A DNA stretch of 64,000 bases from Burkholderiales bacterium. Lineage in GTDB: Bacteria > Pseudomonadota > Gammaproteobacteria > Burkholderiales > Burkholderiaceae_C. Under the pieces are notes generated by a model that saw only the letters and a program-made list of their open reading frames with translations, did not search any database and was not told the origin of the DNA. Shown one piece after another: positions 56,501 through 63,969 of this stretch (the first letter of the stretch is position 1; each line of letters starts with the position of its first letter). The position numbers and the translations under genes are program-made. The DNA lies in the NCBI GenBank assembly GCA_016000265.1, contig JAECRL010000006.1, positions 183,677 to 247,676 of the forward strand, read 5' to 3'.

Positions 56501-57218
56501 GGCCGTGTCGCTGCTGCAGAACTCGCGTGGCGAGATCGACGTCAACCTGCCCATCTCCGGCTCGCTCGACGACCCGCAGTTCTCGGTGGGCGGCATCGTC
56601 TGGAAGGTCATCGTCAACCTGCTGACCAAGGCCGTGACCGCGCCCTTTGCCCTGCTCACCGGTGGGGGCTCCAGCGAGCTGGGCACCGTGCCTTTCGAGC
56701 CCGGCGTGGCGGTGCTGAGCGCCGGCGCCCGCGAGCGCCTCGACAGCCTGATCGCCAAGCTCAAGGACCGCCCCGGTCTCAAGCTCGAAGCCACCGGCTG
56801 GGCCGACCCGGACCTCGACAACGAAGGCCTGCGCCTGGCCCACGTCGAGGCGCTGATGCGCCGCGCCAAGGCCCGCGCCACCGGCCAGGACGTCAACGAG
56901 GTCGTCATCGAGGCCGCCGAGCGCCCCCAGTGGCTCAAAGCCGCCTACCAGGGCGCCGACATCAAGAAGCCTCGCAACCTCATCGGCCTGGCCCAGTCCC
57001 TGCCCGACGAGCAGATGGCGGCTTTGCTCAAGGCCAGTGCCACCGTCAACCCGGCCGCGCTGGTCGACCTGGCCGACCACCGGGCCGACGTCGTCAAGGC
57101 CTACCTGGTCGAGCGCATGGCGCCGGAGCGCGTGCTGCTGACGGCCTCCAAGGTGGCCGCCGAGGGGCAGGCCAACGACAAGTCCGGCGGCGCCAGCGTG
57201 CAGTTCAACCTGAAGTGA
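53517..57218 (+). CDS. Giant AsmA-like DUF748 protein
   Basis: A 1233-residue protein with an N-terminal transmembrane helix (about 27-47) and a long periplasmic part built of AsmA/DUF748 repeats, rich in beta strands (for example LTLDSADLGYANGELDADLG, GIHLEKGEVDFTDTFIQPNY). The last 180 residues resemble an OmpA-type fold (VPFEPGVAVLSAGARERLDSLI). Such proteins are proposed to bridge the membranes and move phospholipids. Ser/Ala and Pro/Ala linkers at about 360-380 and 825-845 are encoded by short GC repeats. An upstream ATG makes a 7-codon frame ending on the start codon (ATGA). Confidence 0.9.
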   Translation: MTDPASASPTPSPSASSGSSARAGLLRLATRVGAGLAVLAGAWTVGVGHWLPDWLRPRIEAIATEALGTPVTLGQLAIRPWSLTVEAGQLAVGPAGQPWFTLQQAQAQLSLESVWRLAPVLSQVTLVRPQLTLERLGADRFNISPVIERLSRPQPEPQPQADAAPARFAVFNITLSDGSVRYLDRVLDQSHRIEQLRLQVPFVSSLPSDVDVHVQPLLQARIDGSEFKLTGQTLPFKEGLHSELQVRWQAVDVAHWLQAARPLLPPELRPDPRAGRLDTDLTVVFEQRRPPALPLLAVRGSLSLDQLDLSWPQLPGAGRVDAAWQTLRVSGLDAQPLARQARVGQVALEGAALKVRPAAAPGANAAASASASVPVPASPTAPTAPWQWSIDQVRVGVREVDAQTQPAAPWPRLGMRIELDGLDARAQAKPAQWRLQVSDEHDGRIEASGQFHPVQLQGELLLKLSNGAVAPWLSPIQAQLSLPMVPTQGRLGLDTHVRAVLRPPVGNPGAGGLFIDQTRLTLADVLAQAGPGTGRDRLQLRSLGVEGIEAEAGLPGAPGEAAGLRRLQLASVVLDGLDAAVSRDRQGRWLGQAPAAAAANRPGPSPAPASPPITLAELRCQSCAVRVTDQTVQPAGVFTLQRTDLSVKNLSSNLNQVLNVALQTQAQGKGRVTFNGDVRAQPLSVKGALSVAGLDLRALQPYLDPHVNVTLGAAAALAQGRIQLQDDARAGLKARFQGKLGLQDLRVRDRVNDALFLRWASLTLDSADLGYANGELDADLGFIALKDFYGRVIVNPDGKLNLAGVVRQQGQLEDQSITTPRVAGDKVAPAPAPAPPTATATAATPPQLRWQGIHLEKGEVDFTDTFIQPNYSARLTRITGDISAVSSRTPEPATVEVSGAVDDGAPLRISGRLHPLGPRLYTDIQGVAKGIELTRLTPYSARYAGYAIEKGTLSVTVRYKVDGGKLEADNAVFLDQLTFGERVDSPDATSLPVRLAVSLLQNSRGEIDVNLPISGSLDDPQFSVGGIVWKVIVNLLTKAVTAPFALLTGGGSSELGTVPFEPGVAVLSAGARERLDSLIAKLKDRPGLKLEATGWADPDLDNEGLRLAHVEALMRRAKARATGQDVNEVVIEAAERPQWLKAAYQGADIKKPRNLIGLAQSLPDEQMAALLKASATVNPAALVDLADHRADVVKAYLVERMAPERVLLTASKVAAEGQANDKSGGASVQFNLK

Positions 57219-58433
57219 TCAGGGGCGCGGGCGCAAGAGGGCGTCGACCATGCTTTTGACGGCGCGGACCTGCGGTGCGTCCTGCCGGGCATACGGCGGG
57301 CCGCTGCTGAACGCCGCGTTGGCCGAGCGGGGCAGGGTGTAGCCCCAGAAGTCCCAGCAGCCTTTCGGGTTGTACTGGTAGGGGCGCTCGCTGGCGAGCC
57401 CGTCCGAGGCGCGCACCTGGGGGTACAGCACCACCAGCCGCAGGGCTTCGGCCCAGCGGTTGTAGCCCGCGCCTTGCACGTAGCGCGTGCCGTAGGCCTC
57501 CCCATCCTCCGCCCCCATGCGGAACGACTGCCCCTGCTCGCAGCCATGGAAGACCACATGCAGGCCGCAGCGCGCGCTCTCGGCCCGGCAGGCCGGCGGC
57601 ACGTACACCCAGCCGCTGTCGTCCAGGCCATCGAAGACCCCGGTTTGCCGATGCGGGCGCTGGTCAAAAGGCTGCAGGGCGTCGCTTTGCGGGGTGCCGG
57701 GCCGGGGGCGGGGCCCACGCGAGGGGTGCAGCCAGTTGAGCAACTCGCCGGCGCCATCGAAGCGGCAGCCATTGATGAAGGGCGGGCGCGTCACGCTGCA
57801 CTCACCGGCCTCGGCGGTCGGCATGGCGTGTCCGGCGTCGGGTTCGCGCACGCGCTTGAGGCGCCGAGGCGAGACCTGCATGTCGACGTAGAAACGCTCC
57901 AGCGCGTCCACCACGGCGGGGAAGACCACGGGGTCGGCGTCGCCCGAGTACAGCCACACGCGGTGGCGGCGCAAGGCGCGCGGCGGGTCGATGTGCCGGG
58001 CGTTGTGCTCGGTTGCCAGCCGGGCCCGCGAGGCCAGCAGCGTCGCAGGCAGCTGCAGGCACGCGCCCCGCACCCAGCTGCTCAGCGTGCCCACGGGCCC
58101 CGCCCCCTCGCTCGTGTCGTAGGGGCATGAGCAGGTGAACATGGCCGAGGTCACCGAGCCCGCGGCGCAGCCGTAGGGGCCCCCGGCGATCACGCCCGCG
58201 CCACTCAGCGAGGCCGCGTGCGCCACCTGGAACTGCACGGCCATGTAGCCCCCCGATGACAGGCCCGAGACGCTGACGTGGCGGGCGTCGAGCGCCAGGG
58301 CGGGCAGGGCAGGTGGGTCAGGTTGGGCTGGTGGGGCCGGCGGGGCATCGGCCGCGGCGGCGGCCAGGGCCCAGCCGCTCAGGCAGAGCGCGCCCAGTGC
58401 GGTGCGCAGGCAGGTCAACTTCCGTGAAGGCAT
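57219..58433 (-). CDS. Secreted PHB depolymerase family esterase
   Basis: A 404-residue protein with a signal peptide ending AAAAADA (about residue 29) and a poly(3-hydroxybutyrate) depolymerase-type alpha/beta hydrolase domain. The nucleophile elbow is SGLSSGGYM with serine; GAGVIAGGPYGC follows, the acid candidate is in SGDADP and the base may be the His in VVFHGCEQG or DAGHAMPT. Relatives degrade PHB or its oligomers; substrate-binding and linker domains of classical extracellular enzymes are absent. Its stop codon abuts the convergent DUF748 stop as TGATCA. The start is the ATG at MPSRKLT. Confidence 0.88.
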   Translation of the reverse strand: MPSRKLTCLRTALGALCLSGWALAAAAADAPPAPPAQPDPPALPALALDARHVSVSGLSSGGYMAVQFQVAHAASLSGAGVIAGGPYGCAAGSVTSAMFTCSCPYDTSEGAGPVGTLSSWVRGACLQLPATLLASRARLATEHNARHIDPPRALRRHRVWLYSGDADPVVFPAVVDALERFYVDMQVSPRRLKRVREPDAGHAMPTAEAGECSVTRPPFINGCRFDGAGELLNWLHPSRGPRPRPGTPQSDALQPFDQRPHRQTGVFDGLDDSGWVYVPPACRAESARCGLHVVFHGCEQGQSFRMGAEDGEAYGTRYVQGAGYNRWAEALRLVVLYPQVRASDGLASERPYQYNPKGCWDFWGYTLPRSANAAFSSGPPYARQDAPQVRAVKSMVDALLRPRP

Positions 58434-58456
58434 GTCGGGCTCCCTGAATGCGGAAA

Positions 58457-58522
58457 GCCCACCGCCCCGGTGACCAGGACGGTGGGCGAACCTCGGTGAG
58501 GCAGACGATTCCGCTTCGTCTG
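58457..58522 (-). promoter_or_regulatory. Two hairpins in the PHB depolymerase leader
   Basis: Perfect inverted repeats: 8 bp (58457-58464 / 58480-58487, 15-base loop) and 7 bp (58502-58508 / 58516-58522, 7-base loop). They lie 24-89 bases upstream of the depolymerase ATG. In its transcript the 7-bp hairpin comes first and the 8-bp hairpin, followed by TTT, comes last, a layout that would suit attenuation. Confidence 0.4.
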
Positions 58523-58642
58523 GTTTCAGGATGACAGCGTCTTTTGGGGCCAGCTCCGCTCCCACGGGCCCCCTGGGGGCATTCACCGTGAGTCCGTGCT
58601 GCATTTCTTTAGAATGGGATGGATTGTCCCGTTGCCGTGGTG

Positions 58643-58683
58643 CGTCGTCCTGAAGAGAATCTGAAAATGTTCTGAAGACGACG
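58643..58683 (+). promoter_or_regulatory. Three CTGAA repeats at 11-bp spacing inside an inverted repeat
   Basis: CTGAA occurs at 58650, 58661 and 58672, exactly 11 bp apart, and the block is bounded by perfect 7-bp arms CGTCGTC (58643-58649) and GACGACG (58677-58683). Direct repeats with 11-bp phase are the usual site of OmpR/PhoB-type winged-helix proteins, and the next gene, starting 43 bases on, encodes such a domain. Autoregulation is the simplest reading. Confidence 0.55.
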
Positions 58684-58725
58684 ATCCGCGCGGCACCGCC
58701 CGCGCCGCGATCGACCGAGTCCCCC

Positions 58726-61341
58726 TTGGCACACCGTTACCGCTTCGACTGCTATGAGCTCGACACCTCGGAGCGACTGCTGTACCGCGATGGTCAGCCG
58801 GTCGGGGTGGGTGCGCGGGCCGTGTCCCTGTTGACCACCCTGGTGCGCCGCCACGGTCGCCTGGTCACCAAGGCGGAGTTGCTGGACCTGGTCTGGCCCG
58901 GCCTGGTCGTCGAAGAAAACAACCTCCAGGTTCAGATCTCGGCTTTGCGCAAGGTGCTGGGCGCCCGCATGATCGTGACCGTGCCGGGGCGCGGCTACCG
59001 CTTCGTCGAACCCCTGGCGGGCTCGCTCGACCTGCCCGCCAGCTCGCCCACCTGGCCGCCGCCTGGCGTGCCGGTGGCGCGGGAGTCCGCCCATGAGTCC
59101 GCCCATGAGCCCGCCAGCGCGCCGCCCCGGGTGCCGTCCCCGACGCCATCCCGGCCCCTTGTGTTCGACGCCCTGTCGGTGCTGCCCGTGCAGGCCACCC
59201 GGCTGCTGGGTCGCGAGCGCGACCAGGCCGCGCTCGATGCGCTGCTGCCCGCGCCCCTGATCACCGTCGTGGGCCCCTCGGGCATCGGCAAGACCGCCCT
59301 GGCCCTGGCCGCCGCCCACCGCTGGCGCGCCGACCGCCCCGACGGCGCCGCCTGGGTCGACCTCGCCGACCTGCGCACGCCCGATCAGGTCGTCGTCGCG
59401 GTCTCGCAGTCCCTGGGCCTGTCCGCGGCGGGGGGCGAGCCGGTGCACACGCTGGCCTGGTCGCTCAAGCCCCTGAAGCTGCTGATCGTGCTCGACAACG
59501 CCGAGCAGGTGCTCGATGGCGTCGTGGCCCTGGTGACGGCCTTGCTGGCCGAGGCCCCGGGCGTGCGCCTGCTGGTCACCAGCCAGGTGCCCTTGAAGGT
59601 CGACGGCGAGCGCGTGTTCCGCCTCGGGCCGCTGTCCGTGCCGTCGCCCCAGGCGGGCGTCGATGAGGCCCTCACCCACGGTGCCGTGGCGCTCTTCGTC
59701 GATCAGGTGCGGGCGATTGACCGGCGTTTCCAGCTCCAGCCCGAGCACCTGCCGGCCATCGTCGAGCTGTGCGAGCGGCTCGACGGCCTGGCCCTGGCCA
59801 TCAAGCTGGCGGCCGCGCGCGTGCCCTTGCTGGGCCTGCCCGGCGTCACCCAGCGCCTGGGCGAGCGCTTCCGCCTCCTGTCGGGTCAACAAAGCGGCGT
59901 GCCCGCGCGCCACCAGACGCTGATGGCCGCGCTCGACTGGAGCCACGGCCTGCTGTCGGCCAGCGAGCAGGCCATGTTCCGGCGCCTGGCGGTGTTCGCG
60001 GGGGGCTTCCCCCTGTGCCTGGTTTCCATCCTGGGTGAGGACCACGGCGGTGGCGAGCGCATGGACGAGTGGCAGGTCCTCGACACGCTCGGCAGCCTCG
60101 CCGACCGCTCCCTGGTGACGGTCGAGGGCAGCGATCGGCCCCGCTACCGCCTGCTCGACAGCATGCGCGACTACGCCGAACTCAAGCTGGCCGACTCGGG
60201 CGAGCAAGCGCGCCTGCAGCGCCACCACGCCCACGCCGTGGCGGCCCTCATGGAGGCGGCTTACCAGGCCTACTGGCAGGAGCCGGACGCCGCCTGGCTG
60301 GCGCGTTTCGGCTGCGACATCGACAACGTGCGCGCCGCGCTGGACTGGGCCGGGCTGCACGACCCCGAACTGGCCGTGGCCCTGATGGGGGCCTGCGGCC
60401 CGCTGTTCCTGCTGCTGGGCCTGGCGCCCGAAGGACGTCGGCGCGGCCACGCGCTGCTGAGCGTGGCCGATGCCATGGGGCCCCAGCCCGCCGCCCGCCG
60501 CTACTGGCTGGAGTTCAGCCGCCTGCACTGGGGCGTCGACAACGCCAGCATGTGCGCCTGGGCCCAGCGTGCGGGGGCCGCCTTCCGCGAGGCTGGCGAC
60601 GCCCGCGGCCTCTACCTCGCCATGCGCTGCATGGCCGGCAGCGGCATGCTCTCGCCCGACGAGGCCCGCGGCCTGCTGCGCGACATGGCCGCCCTGGAGC
60701 AGGCCGACTGGCCCGCTCGCCTGCTCACCCAGCGCCTGCTGGCCGAAGTCAGCGTGCTGCGCGCCCTGGAGCACATGGCCGACGCCCGCCGGGTCTGTCA
60801 GACCCTGCTGGTGCGCGCCCAGTCCGCGGGCCTCGATGGCGTCATGTCCGCCGGCCTGAGCGACCTGGCCGCCATCTGCCTGGCCCTGGGCGACACCGAT
60901 GCGGCCCTGCGCGTCAGCCAGCAGATCCTGGCGCGCGCGCGCAACCGCCGCGACAACTTCGTCGTGCATGCCCTGGCCATCGTGGCCTGCGTGGCCTTCG
61001 TGCGCTCCGACCTGCCCCAGGCTCGCGCCACCCTCAGCGACTTCGTCGCCGCCTGCCGCATCCGCTCCTGGGAGTGGCTGGGCCTGTACGCCGGCTTGCT
61101 GGCCCTGCTGGCCGCGCTCGAGGGCCGCCACGAGGCCGCCGCCCGCCTGCTGGGCTACACCGACCAGGCCTGTCGCCACGTCGGCTCGCGCGACGTGCTG
61201 GCCGTCTACGCCTGGTCTCGCGCGCACGCCGCCGTGCAAGACGCCCTCGAGCCCACGGTCTTGCAGCGCCTGCTGGATCAGGGGCGCCAGCTCGACCCCG
61301 AATCGGTTTGCACCTGGGCCCTCGGCCAGCCACCGGCCTGA
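58726..61341 (+). CDS. Winged-helix / NTPase (AfsR/MalT-like) transcriptional regulator
   Basis: An 871-residue regulator. Residues about 1-100 form an OmpR/CadC-type winged helix (RYRFDCYELDTSERLLYRDGQ to TVPGRGYRFV). A Pro/Ser/Ala linker with a 12-bp repeat (ESAHESAHEPA) leads to an NTPase domain with Walker A VGPSGIGKT, LLIVLDNAEQVLD and LLVTSQVPL (STAND/NB-ARC type), followed by a large helical, TPR-like C-terminus to the end. Such proteins sense a signal, oligomerise with ATP and switch on transcription. Start codon is TTG. It is divergent from the secreted PHB depolymerase, a likely target by position. Confidence 0.9.
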   Translation: MAHRYRFDCYELDTSERLLYRDGQPVGVGARAVSLLTTLVRRHGRLVTKAELLDLVWPGLVVEENNLQVQISALRKVLGARMIVTVPGRGYRFVEPLAGSLDLPASSPTWPPPGVPVARESAHESAHEPASAPPRVPSPTPSRPLVFDALSVLPVQATRLLGRERDQAALDALLPAPLITVVGPSGIGKTALALAAAHRWRADRPDGAAWVDLADLRTPDQVVVAVSQSLGLSAAGGEPVHTLAWSLKPLKLLIVLDNAEQVLDGVVALVTALLAEAPGVRLLVTSQVPLKVDGERVFRLGPLSVPSPQAGVDEALTHGAVALFVDQVRAIDRRFQLQPEHLPAIVELCERLDGLALAIKLAAARVPLLGLPGVTQRLGERFRLLSGQQSGVPARHQTLMAALDWSHGLLSASEQAMFRRLAVFAGGFPLCLVSILGEDHGGGERMDEWQVLDTLGSLADRSLVTVEGSDRPRYRLLDSMRDYAELKLADSGEQARLQRHHAHAVAALMEAAYQAYWQEPDAAWLARFGCDIDNVRAALDWAGLHDPELAVALMGACGPLFLLLGLAPEGRRRGHALLSVADAMGPQPAARRYWLEFSRLHWGVDNASMCAWAQRAGAAFREAGDARGLYLAMRCMAGSGMLSPDEARGLLRDMAALEQADWPARLLTQRLLAEVSVLRALEHMADARRVCQTLLVRAQSAGLDGVMSAGLSDLAAICLALGDTDAALRVSQQILARARNRRDNFVVHALAIVACVAFVRSDLPQARATLSDFVAACRIRSWEWLGLYAGLLALLAALEGRHEAAARLLGYTDQACRHVGSRDVLAVYAWSRAHAAVQDALEPTVLQRLLDQGRQLDPESVCTWALGQPPA

Positions 61342-61463
61342 CCCCGCGGGGCCGCTGCATCGCGGTCTGCCGCGAACTCTGCACGCTTCGCCGCGCCCGA
61401 GGCCCTTGCCAGGCGTGACCGGGGCGCCCGATGCGCGCACACTGCGGCGCATGGAGGCATGCC

Positions 61464-61763
61464 ATGAACGCAGTCACATCCGTTTCGCTCAGCGGACTCA
61501 ACGCCGCCACCACGCGCCTGGACGCCGCGGCCCACAACATCGCCAACGGCCAGACGCCGGGGTTCAAGCGTGACATGGTCATGCAGCAGACCCAGGAGCA
61601 GGCCGGCGTGCTGACCACCGTGGGCAAGGCCCAGGAGGTCGGCCCTGAGCTGGCCGCCGACCTGGTCGAGCAGATGCAGGCCACCTACGCCTTTCGCGCC
61701 AACCTGCGCGCCATCGAAACCCAGAACCGCATGACGGGCAGCCTGCTGGACATCCGCGCTTGA
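61464..61763 (+). CDS. Small flagellar rod/hook-like protein
   Basis: A 99-residue protein with the flagellar rod signature at the N-terminus (SLSGLNAATTRLDAAAHNIANGQTPGFKRDMV, containing the usual NIAN-T-PG-K block) and the matching C-terminal helix (LVEQMQATYAFRANLRAIETQNRMTGSLLDIRA). It contains both terminal helices of the FlgC/FlgG family with almost no middle domain, so it is shorter than typical rod proteins (about 130-140 residues). It is away from any flagellar operon in the window. Could be a divergent FlgC-like part; no pairing partner is seen. Confidence 0.85.
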   Translation: MNAVTSVSLSGLNAATTRLDAAAHNIANGQTPGFKRDMVMQQTQEQAGVLTTVGKAQEVGPELAADLVEQMQATYAFRANLRAIETQNRMTGSLLDIRA

Positions 61764-61860
61764 GCGGCTGACTGAGGCGTTGACGGAGGGGCTGCCGTCC
61801 TGTGGACACCGGCTCACGCGCTCGCGCGACAATGCGCCCAGCCCCCTCGGCCCCCGCCCC

Positions 61861-63102
61861 GTGAGTTCAGCCCCCGACCCCGCCCCCCGTTGCGAGCGCC
61901 TCCCCGAGCGCTTGATCGCCCACCTCGACATGGACGCCTTCTACGCGTCCGTCGAGCTGCTGCGCCACCCCGAACTCAAAGGCCTGCCCGTGGTCATCGG
62001 CGGCGGACGCCGTCCGTCCGGCCCCTCGCCAGACGGGGTGCAGCGCGCCCACGCCCGCCTGCGTGACTACGCCGGCCGCGGCGTCATCACCACCGCCACC
62101 TACCCGGCGCGCGCCCTGGGTGTGCACTCCGGCATGGGCCTCATGAAGGCCGCCGCCCTCGCGCCCGACGCCATCTTGCTGCCCGTCGACTTCGACGAGT
62201 ACCGCCGCCACTCGCGCCTGTTCAAAGCCGCCGTCGCCGAAATCGCCCCGGTCATCGAAGACCGCGGCATCGACGAGATCTACATCGACCTCACCGACGT
62301 GCCCGGCGCGCGCGACGCCGTCGACGACGACCCCCTGGGCGGCGTGCGCCTCATCGGCCAGCGCCTCAAACAGGCCGTCCTGCAGGCCACCGGCCTGAGC
62401 TGCTCGGTCGGCATCACCCCCAACAAGCTGCTGAGCAAACTCAGCTCCGACCTCGACAAACCCGATGGCCTGACCGTGCTCATGCCGCACGACATCCCCC
62501 ATCGCCTGTGGCCACTGCCGGCGTCGCGCATCAACGGCATCGGCCCCAAAGCCAGCGCCCGCCTGGTCGAGCTCGGCATCCACACCATCGGTGAACTCGC
62601 CGCCACCCCGCTGGCGACCCTGCTGGAGGCCTTCGGGCGCAGCTACGGCCAGTGGCTGCACGACGCCGCGCACGGCCGAGACGATCGCGCCGTCGTCACC
62701 TGGCGCGAGCCCAAGTCCATCAGCCGCGAGACCACCTTCGAGCGCGACCTGCACCCGCGCGACGACCGCGCCACCCTCGGCCCCATCTTCACCCGCCTGT
62801 GCGAGCAACTCGCCGCCGACCTGCAACGCAAGGGCTACGTCGGCCGTGGCATCGGCGTCAAGCTGCGCTACGACGACTTCCGCATCGTCACCCGCAGCCT
62901 GACCCTGCCACAGGCCACGCGCGACGCCGCCGTCATCCGCCTGTGGGCGGGGCGCTGCCTCAAGACCGTGCCCCTGGAGCGGCGACTGCGCCTGATCGGG
63001 GTGAAAATGGCGTCCCTGGTGGCCGGCGACGGCTCGCCGCCAGACACACCGGCCGGGGCCAGCGAGTCCCTGCCGCTGTTCGATGACCCGCCCGCGCCGT
63101 GA
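61861..63102 (+). CDS. dinB: DNA polymerase IV (Y family)
   Basis: A 413-residue DinB, a translesion polymerase without proofreading. Catalytic blocks: HLDMDAFYASVE (first Asp pair) and GIDEIYIDLTD (catalytic Asp-Glu); thumb HhH region INGIGPKASARLVELGIHTIGELA; little-finger region EPKSISRETTFERDL. A GTG start is used because it gives the shortest leader before the palm; TTG further upstream is possible. No clear beta-clamp motif at the very C-terminus, though SLPLFDD is clamp-like. Confidence 0.93.
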   Translation: MSSAPDPAPRCERLPERLIAHLDMDAFYASVELLRHPELKGLPVVIGGGRRPSGPSPDGVQRAHARLRDYAGRGVITTATYPARALGVHSGMGLMKAAALAPDAILLPVDFDEYRRHSRLFKAAVAEIAPVIEDRGIDEIYIDLTDVPGARDAVDDDPLGGVRLIGQRLKQAVLQATGLSCSVGITPNKLLSKLSSDLDKPDGLTVLMPHDIPHRLWPLPASRINGIGPKASARLVELGIHTIGELAATPLATLLEAFGRSYGQWLHDAAHGRDDRAVVTWREPKSISRETTFERDLHPRDDRATLGPIFTRLCEQLAADLQRKGYVGRGIGVKLRYDDFRIVTRSLTLPQATRDAAVIRLWAGRCLKTVPLERRLRLIGVKMASLVAGDGSPPDTPAGASESLPLFDDPPAP

Positions 63103-63210
63103 TGGCGCCCCACGAGGTCGCCCCTCGGTGCCGCCTCACCCCCTCGTTGCCCCTGTTTGCCGCCCCGCCCCGCCATGCCCACCCCACGCCCTGAATTCGC
63201 TTCACCCTGG

Positions 63211-63435
63211 ATGCCCTCCCGCACGCTGCCCTGGGCACTCGTTCTGGCCGCGAGCCTCCTGTCCTCCGGTTGCGCCGTCGTGGCCGTGGCCGACGCCGCC
63301 GTCTCGGTGGCGGCCACCGCTGTCAAGGTCACCGCCACGGTGGTGGAGACCACGGTGGACGTGGCCGCAGCCGGCGTGCGCGCGGCCACCCAGGAAGACG
63401 AACCCGCCCCCGTCCCTGCGCCCGAGCCGAACTGA
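63211..63435 (+). CDS. Small lipoprotein
   Basis: A 74-residue lipoprotein: hydrophobic signal ending in the lipobox LLSSGC, then a valine/alanine/threonine-rich stretch (VAVADAAVSVAATAVKVTATVVETTVDVAA) and an acidic Pro-rich tail. Similar short Val/Thr/Ala-rich lipoproteins are widespread in beta- and gammaproteobacteria; function unknown. An ATG 12 codons upstream (63175) is also possible but would make the signal unusually long. Confidence 0.75.
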   Translation: MPSRTLPWALVLAASLLSSGCAVVAVADAAVSVAATAVKVTATVVETTVDVAAAGVRAATQEDEPAPVPAPEPN

Positions 63436-63466
63436 GCCGGACCGACACCGACCGAGCGCCTCGCCC

Positions 63467-63778
63467 ATGCCCACCCTCACCATCGAGCCCCTGGGCGAGC
63501 GCATCGACATCCCGGCCGGCCACAGCCTGCTGGAGGCCGCCCTGGCCGCTGGCATCGACCTGCCTCGCTCGTGCCGCAACGGCACCTGCCGCGCCTGCCG
63601 CTGTCAGCTGACGGCGGGCGCGGTGCGCTACCGCATCCCCTGGCCCGGGCTCAGCCTCGACGAGCGCGAAGCCGGCGAGATCCTGCCCTGCGTGGCCCTG
63701 CCCGACGGCCACCGCGAAGGCGACAGCGACTGCAACATCTCGATCAGGGCGCCCCTGGCGCGTCGCTCACCCGCTTGA
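63467..63778 (+). CDS. 2Fe-2S ferredoxin
   Basis: A 103-residue plant-type ferredoxin. Cluster ligands are in SCRNGTCRACRC (Cys spacing 4 and 2) and the distal cysteine in EILPCVAL. Start at MPTLTIEPLGE. Carries electrons for an unidentified partner; no reductase is adjacent in the window. The last 35 bases overlap the end of the opposite DUF1653 gene. Confidence 0.92.
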   Translation: MPTLTIEPLGERIDIPAGHSLLEAALAAGIDLPRSCRNGTCRACRCQLTAGAVRYRIPWPGLSLDEREAGEILPCVALPDGHREGDSDCNISIRAPLARRSPA

Positions 63779-63965
63779 AACGCGGCCGCGGCACCCCGTC
63801 GACCACCACGTCCTCGGTGAACATGCCGAAAGGCCGAACCCACAGCGCGCCCTCGCCATACAGGGGCTGGTAGACCACCACGGGTTCGTGCGTTTCGCTG
63901 TGGCGCGCCACGCCGATGACGCGGTACTGGCCGCCCTTGTGGTGGACATACAGCCCCGGGGCCAA
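63744..63965 (-). CDS. DUF1653 domain protein (start uncertain, may continue past the window)
   Basis: A DUF1653 domain of at least 73 residues: GLYVHHKGGQYRVIGVARHSETHEPVVVYQPLYGEGALWVRPFGMFTE is diagnostic of this small beta-rich family, whose function is unknown. A TTG is the only in-window start that fits; the frame stays open to the right edge through PAL repeats encoded by a 9-bp tandem repeat, so the true start may lie beyond. Convergent and overlapping with the ferredoxin gene. Confidence 0.8.
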   Translation of the reverse strand: MAPGLYVHHKGGQYRVIGVARHSETHEPVVVYQPLYGEGALWVRPFGMFTEDVVVDGVPRPRFKRVSDAPGAP

Positions 63966-63969
63966 CTCG

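Noticed and set aside
50343..57080. Two open minus-strand frames of over 1000 codons opposite the hydroxylase operon and the DUF748 gene
   Set aside because: Third-position GC bias of the sense genes removes stops from this frame; composition is His/Gly/Arg/Val-rich without motifs.
58609..61452. 947-codon minus-strand frame opposite the winged-helix regulator
   Set aside because: Same shadow effect; the opposite strand carries the clear winged helix and Walker A.
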